This document shows, one piece after another, positions 48,069 to 56,058 of a stretch of DNA of 61,555 bases. The notes beneath the pieces are model-generated. The model was given only the letters and a program-made list of their open reading frames with translations, was not told the origin of the DNA and searched no databases. This DNA comes from Oscillibacter sp. Lineage in GTDB: Bacteria > Bacillota > Clostridia > Oscillospirales > Oscillospiraceae. The position numbers were made by a program, and so were the translations under genes. The stretch's first letter is position 1. Each line of letters starts with the position of its first letter. The DNA lies in NCBI GenBank assembly GCA_017482345.1, contig JAFUNB010000009.1, forward strand, positions 1 to 61,555, written 5' to 3'.

Positions 48069-48236
48069 TTATTCTTTCTGTTCCAGCGGCTCGTAATGCT
48101 GGCAGGCCGGCGTAATGTTTCTCCGGGGCTTGATCCGCGGCTTGACGCAGTGCCCGATCCCGGCCAGGCTGTATCGTTTTCCCATTTTAACATAGTGCTT
48201 CCGAAAATGCTTGCAGTTTTCGCACATTGCTTGCAT
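48069..48236 (-). CDS. Small CxxC protein (55 residues)
   Basis: A short gene with a strong AGGAGGTGAGG ribosome binding site before ATG 48236. The protein begins MQAMCENCKHF and has further cysteines at positions 30 (GHCVKPR) and 45 (PACQHYE), giving a C-x2-C...C...C pattern that should bind zinc. It is very basic in the middle. I know similar small proteins from gut clostridia but no function. It has its own consensus promoter, read divergently from the ribbon-helix-helix gene, with palindromes in between. Confidence 0.75.
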   Translation of the reverse strand: MQAMCENCKHFRKHYVKMGKRYSLAGIGHCVKPRIKPRRNITPACQHYEPLEQKE

Positions 48237-48256
48237 GGTCCTCACCTCCTAGCGTT

Positions 48257-48284
48257 ATTATACACTAAATAGCACTATTTGCAA
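48257..48284 (-). promoter_or_regulatory. Predicted promoter of the small CxxC gene
   Basis: TTGCAA, 16-base spacer, TATAAT on the minus strand; the palindrome AAATAG-CA-CTATTT lies in the spacer. Confidence 0.75.
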
Positions 48285-48291
48285 CTAGTTG
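48267..48291. promoter_or_regulatory. Two adjacent palindromes in the divergent promoter
   Basis: AAATAG-CA-CTATTT (48267-48280) and CAACTAGTTG (48282-48291). They sit inside the promoter of the CxxC gene and touch the -35 of the ribbon-helix-helix gene. Their size and clustering fit binding by a dimeric ribbon-helix-helix protein. Confidence 0.6.
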
Positions 48292-48317
48292 TTTTTATGA
48301 TTTCAAAATTTTATACT
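48289..48317 (+). promoter_or_regulatory. Predicted promoter of the ribbon-helix-helix gene
   Basis: TTGTTT, 17-base spacer, TATACT, about 32 bases before the start codon. Confidence 0.6.
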
Positions 48318-48348
48318 AATTACAGTTAATTGCATAAGGTGGTGCATA

Positions 48349-48519
48349 ATGATGGCAGAGCCTTTGTTGGTAAACCGAACCCGTTTCACCTCTTCTCTGA
48401 AAAACGAATTGATGGCCAGCTTCAACGATTTGGCGGCAGAGACCCGCATCCCCAAATCCCGCCTGATGGACGAGGCCATCGAGGACCTGCTGAAAAAGTA
48501 CGAAAAAAAGAACGGCTGA
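48349..48519 (+). CDS. Ribbon-helix-helix (CopG/Arc-like) DNA-binding protein, 56 residues
   Basis: A short gene. The protein has a beta strand (VNRTRFTSSL) followed by two helices (KNELMASFNDLAAETR and PKSRLMDEAIEDLLKKYE), the ribbon-helix-helix pattern with the IPKSRL turn. Such dimers bind palindromes and often regulate their own promoter. Two consecutive ATGs (48349, 48352) follow AAGGTGG. No toxin gene is beside it on the same strand, so it is more likely a stand-alone regulator of the divergent CxxC gene than an antitoxin. Confidence 0.8.
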   Translation: MMAEPLLVNRTRFTSSLKNELMASFNDLAAETRIPKSRLMDEAIEDLLKKYEKKNG

Positions 48520-48539
48520 TTTTCAGCCGTTCTTTTTTG
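48509..48539. terminator. Bidirectional intrinsic terminator
   Basis: AGAACGGCTGA (48509-48519) and TCAGCCGTTCT (48523-48533) with a TTT loop and U run; the stem includes the stop codon of the ribbon-helix-helix gene and also faces asnS. Confidence 0.9.
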
Positions 48540-48551
48540 TTGCGTTGTAAA

Positions 48552-49946
<1,395 letters not shown>

Positions 49947-50000
49947 GTAAATTCACCCGTTTTCTTGTTTTTCGTGGGAAAGTTCGCACAATATTGAAGT

Positions 50001-50029
50001 ATTGTATCTCATTTCCGGAGGTTTTACAA
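50001..50029 (-). promoter_or_regulatory. Predicted promoter of asnS
   Basis: TTGTAA, 17-base spacer, TACAAT on the minus strand. An inverted repeat ACAATA-N6-TATTGT follows the -10. No T-box is seen in the short leader. Confidence 0.65.
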
Positions 50030-50088
50030 GGGGTAAGGCGTTTTTTATTGGCAGAATTGATGTTTTCTGCCGTTTTCGCCAAAAAACG

Positions 50089-50129
50089 GCCGCAAACGGA
50101 AAGCCGCTCCCCGGATTTGGGAAGCGGCT
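50089..50129 (-). terminator. Intrinsic terminator of the lipoprotein gene
   Basis: AGCCGCTCCCC (50102-50112) pairs with GGGAAGCGGCT (50119-50129) with one wobble pair; a moderate U-rich stretch follows. Confidence 0.6.
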
Positions 50130-50135
50130 GATTTT

Positions 50136-50942
50136 TTATGAGATCATTTCAGAGCCGATCTGGTAGCCGCCCCACTCGCCCAGGGCGGACTGGACGCTGG
50201 TGCAGTTGCCGAAGAAATAGGCCCCCAGACTGCTGCGCCATTTCTGGGCGTCGAAGGCGATGGGCTTTAAGCTGTAGCTGCCCGTCACCGGCTTTTCCTG
50301 AATGGTGAAGTGGCAGCCGTTGTCCCAGTAGTAGAAATAGCCCGTAGGCTCGTCCGTGCCGGAGCCGGTGCTGCTCAGCGGCTCCGCCGCGATGTCGCCC
50401 CGCTCCACCAGCTCGTTCCAGGTGCCGCTGACCGCCTCCGCGCCGTGACGGCCGGCGAACAGATGGCTGACTGCGGCCCGCTCGCTCTCGCTGAGGCTGG
50501 TCTCGCTGAGATCCACGCCCACATAGTCCACACCGCTCTCATTGAGGCCCTTATCCACCTCCCACAGGTCCTCCAGCACCGTCAGATACAGGCCGGACAG
50601 ATCGTCGAAGCCGTAGTCCAGCTCCTGGATCTCCGTGATGTCCACCAGTCTGCCGGGGTAGGTCTCCTGCACGGCTCCGCTCCACGTCACTTCCACCAGC
50701 TCGCCGCCGCGAAAGCCCCTGGCCCAGTCCTCCGGCAGGGTGAAGATCTCACCCGCGCCGCCATCCTGCTTCGCCAGCAGAAAGCCCTCCGCATCACCCA
50801 CCACCCGGAAGATATCCATGGCTTTGGGCAGTTCCTCAGTCGGCTCCTCCGGCAGCTGCTCCGTGGGGGCGGCGGTCATGCTGCAGGCGGCCAGCAGGCA
50901 GACGCAGAGATAGAGTCCTAAAAACAACGACCATTTTTTCAT
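50136..50942 (-). CDS. Hypothetical lipoprotein
   Basis: A 268-residue secreted protein with a signal peptide and lipobox CLLAAC (Cys21), then a proline/glutamate-rich linker. The body has no motif I recognise; EDWARGFRGGELVEVTWSG suggests a small beta domain (DUF3221-like) and the C-terminal part contains YFYYWDNGCHFTI. It is anchored outside the membrane. ATG 50942 follows AAGGAG. A longer in-frame extension upstream overlaps the divergent promoter of DUF1294 and is not real. Confidence 0.65.
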   Translation of the reverse strand: MKKWSLFLGLYLCVCLLAACSMTAAPTEQLPEEPTEELPKAMDIFRVVGDAEGFLLAKQDGGAGEIFTLPEDWARGFRGGELVEVTWSGAVQETYPGRLVDITEIQELDYGFDDLSGLYLTVLEDLWEVDKGLNESGVDYVGVDLSETSLSESERAAVSHLFAGRHGAEAVSGTWNELVERGDIAAEPLSSTGSGTDEPTGYFYYWDNGCHFTIQEKPVTGSYSLKPIAFDAQKWRSSLGAYFFGNCTSVQSALGEWGGYQIGSEMIS

Positions 50943-51039
50943 GCCGATCAGCTCCTTTGCCTGTTCAGACGGATTCTTTCTCCGTCCGGTTCCTCCCTTG
51001 TACCATATTTTTCTTGAAATTTTCTGAAAACCGCCGCTC

Positions 51040-51068
51040 TTGTCAGCGTCTTTCTTTTCTGCTACACT
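51040..51068 (+). promoter_or_regulatory. Predicted promoter of the DUF1294 gene
   Basis: TTGTCA, 17-base spacer, TACACT, 48 bases before the start codon. Confidence 0.6.
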
Positions 51069-51116
51069 GGTTCCGCCGGTGCCTCCGGTCATTTTTTCAG
51101 TTTCGAGGTCTTTCCT

Positions 51117-51458
51117 ATGCGTTCTCTGTATCTGCCCACCGCCACCAATGATTTTGTCTTTTTCCTGGTCGGTTCTCCCTGGGCCCTGCTGGGTCTGTGG
51201 GTGCTGCTGGCCAGCATCGTCACCTTTTTTGTCTTTGGCATCGACAAGTGGAAGGCCAAACGGGGCGCCCGGCGCATCCGGGAGCGGACGCTGTTCCTGC
51301 TGGCCGCCATGGGCGGCAGCATCGGCGCACTGTTCGGCATGAAGGTCTGGCGCCACAAAACGCTGCACAAGTCCTTCCGCTTCGGCATCCCCGCCATTTT
51401 GATCCTGCAGATCGCGCTGGCGGCGGGTCTGTTCGTCTATTTCAACTTCATTCGGTAA
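51117..51458 (+). CDS. DUF1294 membrane protein
   Basis: A 113-residue protein with two or three membrane helices around the DUF1294 core: FGIDKWKAKRGARRIRERTL, GGSIGALFGMKVWRHKT and FRFGIP. Role unknown; in other bacteria the domain may be fused to a cold-shock domain, which is absent here. ATG 51117 follows GAGG. It is a single-gene unit closed by a terminator. Confidence 0.8.
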   Translation: MRSLYLPTATNDFVFFLVGSPWALLGLWVLLASIVTFFVFGIDKWKAKRGARRIRERTLFLLAAMGGSIGALFGMKVWRHKTLHKSFRFGIPAILILQIALAAGLFVYFNFIR

Positions 51459-51495
51459 AAAAGAGGAAGAAGCTGGTGCTTCTTCCTCTTTTTTT
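51457..51495 (+). terminator. Intrinsic terminator
   Basis: AAGAGGAAGAAGC (51461-51473) and GCTTCTTCCTCTT (51478-51490) with a 4-base loop and U run, overlapping the DUF1294 stop codon. Confidence 0.9.
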
Positions 51496-51571
51496 GCGTA
51501 TACTTCGCCTTTTCCGGCGCAGACTAATTCCCGGCGAGAGCCATCATTTTTTCACGCAGGAGGAGTTACGC

Positions 51572-51736
51572 ATGAACAACGTTCCCAACCAGAGCATCAA
51601 GTGTACCGTCAGCAACTGCACCCACCACTGCCAGGACAAGGACTACTGCAGCCTGAGCTCCATTCAGGTGGGTACCCACGAGGCCAACCCCACCGAGATC
51701 AAGTGCACCGACTGCGAGAGCTTCAAGCTGAAGTAA
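51572..51736 (+). CDS. DUF1540 four-cysteine protein
   Basis: A 54-residue protein with cysteines in IKCTVSNCTHHC, YCSLSSIQVG and IKCTDCESF, the DUF1540 pattern, probably a metal-binding knuckle. Such proteins are common in clostridia and unstudied. ATG 51572 follows AGGAGGAG. It stands 46 bases upstream of the first half-TauE gene and may be cotranscribed with it. Confidence 0.8.
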   Translation: MNNVPNQSIKCTVSNCTHHCQDKDYCSLSSIQVGTHEANPTEIKCTDCESFKLK

Positions 51737-51782
51737 GGCGGGAGGGAGAAGTCTCCCTCTCTACATAAAAGGAGGTGGGCGC

Positions 51783-52136
51783 GTGGAAAAACGGTGGCCG
51801 GCCCGGCTGGCCGGCGGACTGGCGGGACTTGCCAACGGGTTGTTCGGCGGTGGCGGAGGCATGGTATTTCTGCCCATTCTGGCCCGATGGGGCGACCTTG
51901 ACCAGCGTAAGCTGTACGCCACCTGCGTGGCGGTCATCTTTCCGGTGTGTCTGGTATCCGCCGCCGTGTATCTGCTGCGGGGCGGCGTGGCGCTGGCGGC
52001 GGCTCTCCCCTACCTCTGCGGCGGACTGGCCGGCGGCTTCTTAGGCGGAAAGCTGTACGGAAAAGTGCCCACAAAATGGCTGAAATGGCTGTTCGCCGTC
52101 TTTTTATTCTACGCGGGGGTGAAATATCTGCTGTGA
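51783..52136 (+). CDS. TauE/SafE-family half protein 1
   Basis: A 117-residue membrane protein with four hydrophobic segments. It corresponds to the N-terminal repeat of TauE/SafE exporters: GLANGLFGGGGGMVFLPIL is the glycine-rich first-helix motif, and GGKLYGKVPTKWLKWLFAVFL the end of the repeat. Full TauE proteins (about 250 residues) have two such repeats; here each is a separate gene. GTG 51783 follows GGAGG. The stop overlaps the start of the second half by 4 bases. Family role: export or import of sulfite, sulfonates or other small anions. Confidence 0.8.
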   Translation: MEKRWPARLAGGLAGLANGLFGGGGGMVFLPILARWGDLDQRKLYATCVAVIFPVCLVSAAVYLLRGGVALAAALPYLCGGLAGGFLGGKLYGKVPTKWLKWLFAVFLFYAGVKYLL

Positions 52137-52492
52137 ACTTCCTCATACCCGCCCTGTGCGGCTTCGGCTGCGGCATCATCTCCGCCTGGGGCGTGGGCGG
52201 CGGGACGCTGCTGCTTCTGGTGATGACACTGGTGCTGGGCGTGGACCAGCGGACGGCCCAGGGCATCAATCTGTTGTTCTTCCTACCCACCGCCCTCTCC
52301 GCCCTTCTCTGCCACATCCGCAGCGGCTTTGTGGATAAACCCACGCTGAAGGCCGCCGCAGTGCCGGCGGTGCTGCTGGCCCTGGCCGGGGCCTGGGCCG
52401 CCACGGCGCTGGACGTGGAGCTTTTGCGAAAGCCCTTTGGCGTGTATCTGCTGCTGTCCGGCGTCAGCCTGCTGTGGCCGCAAAAAAAGTGA
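52133..52492 (+). CDS. TauE/SafE-family half protein 2
   Basis: A 119-residue membrane protein with four hydrophobic segments and the second-repeat motif FGCGIISAWGVGGGTLLLLVM, then QRTAQGINLLFFLPTA and a closing LLSGVSLLW. It starts with GTG 52133, inside the GTGA overlap with the first half, so it is translated by coupling. The two products most likely assemble as a heterodimer equal to one TauE. A frameshifted full-length gene is less likely because both halves have proper starts and the first ends in normal family sequence. Confidence 0.8.
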   Translation: MNFLIPALCGFGCGIISAWGVGGGTLLLLVMTLVLGVDQRTAQGINLLFFLPTALSALLCHIRSGFVDKPTLKAAAVPAVLLALAGAWAATALDVELLRKPFGVYLLLSGVSLLWPQKK

Positions 52493-52515
52493 CTGCCGCT
52501 CGGCAGTCACTTTTT
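52484..52515. terminator. Bidirectional intrinsic terminator
   Basis: Perfect 15-base inverted repeat AAAAAGTGACTGCCG (52484-52498) and CGGCAGTCACTTTTT (52501-52515) between convergent genes. Confidence 0.9.
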
Positions 52516-52516
52516 G

Positions 52517-53791
52517 TTATTCCGTTGCCGCCTGATCCAGCACCAGCGTCAGCTCCACCAGCTCGCCGCCGCGCCAGACGGTCATGGGCATCTCGTCGCC
52601 CACATGGTACTGCTGGCGGGCCCGCAGCAGATCCCGGCTGGCGGTGATATCCAGCCCGCCGGCCTCCAGAATGAAGTCGCCCAGCAGGACGCCGGCCTTG
52701 TCAGCGGGAGAGCCGGGCACGATCTCCACGACCTCCACGCCCCACAGTCCGTCGCCCACTTCGTCGCCCACTTCCCAGACGCTGACGCCCAGCAGCGGCT
52801 CCGGCTGGATCTCGCCGTGGGTCAGCAGGTCGTTCACCAGGCGCCGGATGGAGCCGGAGGGAATGGCGAAGCCAAGGCCCTCGATATTGGAGTAGGAAGA
52901 GCTCATTTTGATGGTGTTAATACCCACCACCTGACCGTACTCATTGATGAGGGGGCCGCCGGAGTTGCCGGTGTTCAGGGCCGCGTTGGTCTGGATGAGG
53001 TTCATGGTGCGGCCGTCCACCTCCACATCACGGTTGATGGCGGAGACGATGCCGTCCGTCATGGTGCCCCGCAGCTCATAGCCCAGGGGGTTGCCGATGG
53101 CGTACACCTTGTCGCCCACCACCAGGGCTTCCGAGTCGCCGAACTCCGCCGCCGTCATGCCGGTCAGATCCGTTTTCAAAACGGCCAGATCGCTGTCGGC
53201 GTCGCCGGCCACATATTGGGCGGCGTAGCTGTGCTCGTTGTCCAGATAGATGGTGCAGTCGACGGTGCCCTCCAGGACATGGTAGTTGGTGAGGATGTAG
53301 CCGTCCTCCGTGAATACCACGCCGGTGCCGACGGAGGCCCACTCCTCATTTTCATGGGCCATGACCGTCACCACCGCCGGATTTACCCGGCGGTAGATCT
53401 CCTGGGCGGAGAGCGTTTCTCCGTGCTCCGTTTCCACACGGAGCTCCGCCCCCTGTCCGTAGGGGTACGTGGGGATCGTGATGTCCTGCGTCCGGCCGCT
53501 GTGGACCGGCTCGCCGGGGATATGCTCAAAGGGGTCCCGGGGGCCTCTGTGCTCCCGGCTCCAAAGCCAGGCGCCAAGGGCCACCGCCAAAATGAGGACG
53601 AACACCAGCAGGAAGATCCAAAGGCCCCTGCGGCCCATCCGGCGGCGTTTTTTCACCTCCGGCTCCGGCTGCCGGGGCGCAAGACGGGAAGGCAGAGGCC
53701 GTTCATAGACCTCCACCACCTCCCGGCATAAAGGCCGGCTGTATACCTCCACCACCTCAAAGGGGTGGCGTTCCTGCTTCTGCTCGTTCAT
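52517..53791 (-). CDS. HtrA/DegP-type membrane-anchored serine protease with PDZ domain
   Basis: A 424-residue protease. A cytoplasmic N-terminus carries a duplicated VVEVYxRPL element (about residues 13-33); one membrane helix follows (57-77). The trypsin-like domain has His171 (TNYHVL), Asp201 (SDLAVLK) and Ser277 (NTGNSGGP); one PDZ domain ends the protein (about 320-424). It degrades misfolded proteins outside the membrane. ATG 53791 follows GTGAGGA, 7 bases after the histidine kinase gene, so the protease is the output gene of an envelope-stress type two-component operon. Confidence 0.9.
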   Translation of the reverse strand: MNEQKQERHPFEVVEVYSRPLCREVVEVYERPLPSRLAPRQPEPEVKKRRRMGRRGLWIFLLVFVLILAVALGAWLWSREHRGPRDPFEHIPGEPVHSGRTQDITIPTYPYGQGAELRVETEHGETLSAQEIYRRVNPAVVTVMAHENEEWASVGTGVVFTEDGYILTNYHVLEGTVDCTIYLDNEHSYAAQYVAGDADSDLAVLKTDLTGMTAAEFGDSEALVVGDKVYAIGNPLGYELRGTMTDGIVSAINRDVEVDGRTMNLIQTNAALNTGNSGGPLINEYGQVVGINTIKMSSSYSNIEGLGFAIPSGSIRRLVNDLLTHGEIQPEPLLGVSVWEVGDEVGDGLWGVEVVEIVPGSPADKAGVLLGDFILEAGGLDITASRDLLRARQQYHVGDEMPMTVWRGGELVELTLVLDQAATE

Positions 53792-53798
53792 GCAGTCC

Positions 53799-55256
53799 TC
53801 ACTTCATGCGCAGGGAGAACGAAAACGCGGTGACACCGTTCTCGCTGGTCACATCGATTTTTTCCTTATGCTGCTCCAGAATGGTCTTGACGATATACAG
53901 GCCCAGACCCACGCCGTCCTTGTCCTCGCTGCGGGATTTGTCGCTCTTGTGGAAGCGCTCAAACAGCAGCGGCAGCTCCTCCGGCGAGATGGTGTCGCCG
54001 TGGTTGCGCACCGTCACACGGGCCTTGCCGTCGATGGTGCTGACGCCCAGATACAGGGCGGAGCCGGAGCGGGCGAACTTGGTGGCGTTCTCCAGCAGGT
54101 TATAGATGACCTGGGTGATGAGGTCGTTGTCGCCCAGCACGCGGATGGGCTCCTCGGGAATGTCGGCCTCCACGTCCAGATCACGGTCGGTGATCTTCTT
54201 CTCCATGGAGATCAGCACCCGGCGCATACTCTCGCACAGGTCGAAATAGTTGTTGTTTTTCAGGGGGTCGATGGCCTGCAGCTGACTCACGTCCAGCATG
54301 CGGCGCACCAGACGGGACAGGCGGCGGCTCTCGTCGGAGATGATCTGCAGATACTGCCGCTCCTTCTCCGGCGGGATGGTGCCGTCCAGAATACCGTCCG
54401 TGTAGCCGGCGATGGTGGTCATGGGGGTTTTCAGCTCGTGGGAGATGTTGGCAATGAACTCCCGCCGCTGCCGTTCGGACTCCTGCAGCGCCTCCGCCAT
54501 GTCGTTGAAGGAGGCGGCCAGCTCGCCGATCTCGTCGTCCCGGCCGTAGTCGTACATGCGGATGTCAAAGTCGCCCTCCGCATAGCGGCGGGTGGCCTGG
54601 GCCATCTCGCGGATGGGCTGCACCTGACGCATGGTGAACACGGAGGAGGCCATGAAGGACACCATCAGGACCACCAGCGCCGTCATGAAGAACAAGCCGA
54701 TGAAGCCCTGCCACATGGAGTCCAGGGAGGCGGAGGTGGACACGGCGTACACAACGCCTACCGCGCCGCCGGTGACGGCGTTCACCGCGGACACGCCCAC
54801 CACAAAGCGCTTTTGCTCATACAATCCGCCCAGATCGTCCCGCCGGGAGGCCTCGCCCTCCCGCAGGATCTCCTCGGTCATATCCGCCGGCATGGTGACC
54901 ACCTGACCGTCCAGACCTCTGTCCGTGGTCAGCAGCACATGGCCGTTGGTGTCGCAGATCATGAACTGCACGTCCGACACTGTGGCGGCGAAGGAGGCCA
55001 GCTGGCGGAAGTCCGGGTCGCTCTGCAGCTCCTCCAGCTCCAGGAAGCGGCCGTTTTCCAGATAGCTGACGGACAGCTGGCCCAGCACGCGGGCGCGGCT
55101 CTGGATCTCCTGCACCTTCTGCTCTCTGGCGTAGTTATAGCTCAGCGCGAAGAAGGACGCGCCCAGAAGGCTCAGCGTCAGCAGCACCATGCCCACCGTG
55201 ATGATCAGCTGGCGCCAGTACAGACCCTGAAAGTGTGCCTGGAATCGCTTTTTCAT
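53799..55256 (-). CDS. Sensor histidine kinase
   Basis: A 485-residue membrane kinase: helix 1 (about 16-38), an extracellular sensor region of some 145 residues, helix 2 (about 184-205), HAMP (206-260), HisKA with phospho-acceptor His273 (ISHELKTP) and HATPase with NLLENATKFA, DGVGLGLYI. The signal sensed is unknown. It overlaps the response regulator gene by 4 bases. With HtrA downstream it resembles CssS-type secretion-stress kinases, which is an inference from gene order only. Confidence 0.9.
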   Translation of the reverse strand: MKKRFQAHFQGLYWRQLIITVGMVLLTLSLLGASFFALSYNYAREQKVQEIQSRARVLGQLSVSYLENGRFLELEELQSDPDFRQLASFAATVSDVQFMICDTNGHVLLTTDRGLDGQVVTMPADMTEEILREGEASRRDDLGGLYEQKRFVVGVSAVNAVTGGAVGVVYAVSTSASLDSMWQGFIGLFFMTALVVLMVSFMASSVFTMRQVQPIREMAQATRRYAEGDFDIRMYDYGRDDEIGELAASFNDMAEALQESERQRREFIANISHELKTPMTTIAGYTDGILDGTIPPEKERQYLQIISDESRRLSRLVRRMLDVSQLQAIDPLKNNNYFDLCESMRRVLISMEKKITDRDLDVEADIPEEPIRVLGDNDLITQVIYNLLENATKFARSGSALYLGVSTIDGKARVTVRNHGDTISPEELPLLFERFHKSDKSRSEDKDGVGLGLYIVKTILEQHKEKIDVTSENGVTAFSFSLRMK

Positions 55257-55957
55257 GCCTTGGCGCCCTTCTCTGCGCCCAGCAGTTCAAACTTGTAGCC
55301 GACGCCCCAGACGGTTTTCAGCGCCCACTGGTCGGAGATGTTCTCCACCTTCTCGCGCAGACGCTTGATATGCACATCCACGGTGCGGCTGTCGCCGAAG
55401 TAGTCGAAGCCCCACACCTCGTCCAGCAGCTGGTTGCGGGTATAGACCCGGTTGGGGGTGGAGGCCAGATGGTACAGCAGCTCCAGCTCCTTGGGCGGCG
55501 TGTCGATCTTCTTGCCGTCCACGATCAGCTCGTAGGAGTCCAGATTGATGACCAGCTTGTCGAACGCCAGCTTCTTGGAGGTGTCGTTGGGAATCTCCGT
55601 CCGGCGCAGCACGGCGTTGATGCGGGCGATGAGCTCCTTCATCTCGAAGGGCTTGACGATGTAGTCGTCAGCGCCCATCTCCAGACCCTGGATGCGGTCG
55701 AACACCTCGCTCTTGGCGGTCAGCATGATGATGGGCACCTTGGAGGTCTCGCGGATCTTGGCGCAGACGGCCCAGCCGTCCATCACCGGCAGCATGATAT
55801 CCAGCAGGATCAGATCCGGCTCCTGCTTCTGAAATTCCTCGACCGCGCGCCCGCCGTCAGCGGCCGCACGCACATCGAAGCCCTCTTTTACCAGATACAT
55901 CTGGATCAGTTCCGAGATATTCCGATCGTCTTCTACCACCAGAATATTACGAGCCAT
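55253..55957 (-). CDS. OmpR/PhoB-family response regulator
   Basis: A 234-residue regulator: receiver domain with acidic pocket EDD (9-11), phospho-acceptor Asp53 and Lys (VKPF) near 102, then a winged helix (about 130-230) with RVYTRNQLLDEVWG and DVHIKRLREKV. It pairs with the kinase by a 4-base overlap. A direct repeat of TTCACAG/TTCAACA with 11-base spacing lies at its own promoter, the usual type of site for this family, so positive autoregulation is likely. ATG 55957 follows GGAGGGAG. Confidence 0.92.
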   Translation of the reverse strand: MARNILVVEDDRNISELIQMYLVKEGFDVRAAADGGRAVEEFQKQEPDLILLDIMLPVMDGWAVCAKIRETSKVPIIMLTAKSEVFDRIQGLEMGADDYIVKPFEMKELIARINAVLRRTEIPNDTSKKLAFDKLVINLDSYELIVDGKKIDTPPKELELLYHLASTPNRVYTRNQLLDEVWGFDYFGDSRTVDVHIKRLREKVENISDQWALKTVWGVGYKFELLGAEKGAKA

Positions 55958-56008
55958 GATGCTCCCTCCTCGTGTGTTGTGGAATATGTTTCTATGATCT
56001 CAATTCAT

Positions 56009-56050
56009 ATTATAGTCATTCTGCAGGCAGGGTGTTGAATTTTCTGTGAA
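56009..56050 (-). promoter_or_regulatory. Promoter of the two-component operon with direct-repeat activator site
   Basis: On the minus strand TTCACAG-AAAA-TTCAACA (56033-56050) places two similar heptamers 11 bases apart over the -35 region; TATAAT follows at 56009-56014. The -35 itself is poor (CAACAC), consistent with activator dependence. Confidence 0.65.
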
Positions 56051-56058
56051 TTCCCCGT

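Noticed and set aside
48349-48519. Ribbon-helix-helix gene as antitoxin of a toxin-antitoxin pair
   Set aside because: No toxin-like gene follows on the same strand; the next gene on that strand side is asnS in the opposite direction. The divergent CxxC protein does not resemble RelE, MazF or ParE.
50943-51368. N-terminal extension of the lipoprotein gene
   Set aside because: It would bury the signal peptide and overlap the DUF1294 gene on the other strand.
53790-55298. A 502-codon plus-strand frame opposite the histidine kinase
   Set aside because: Shadow of a gene with all kinase motifs; no start signal.
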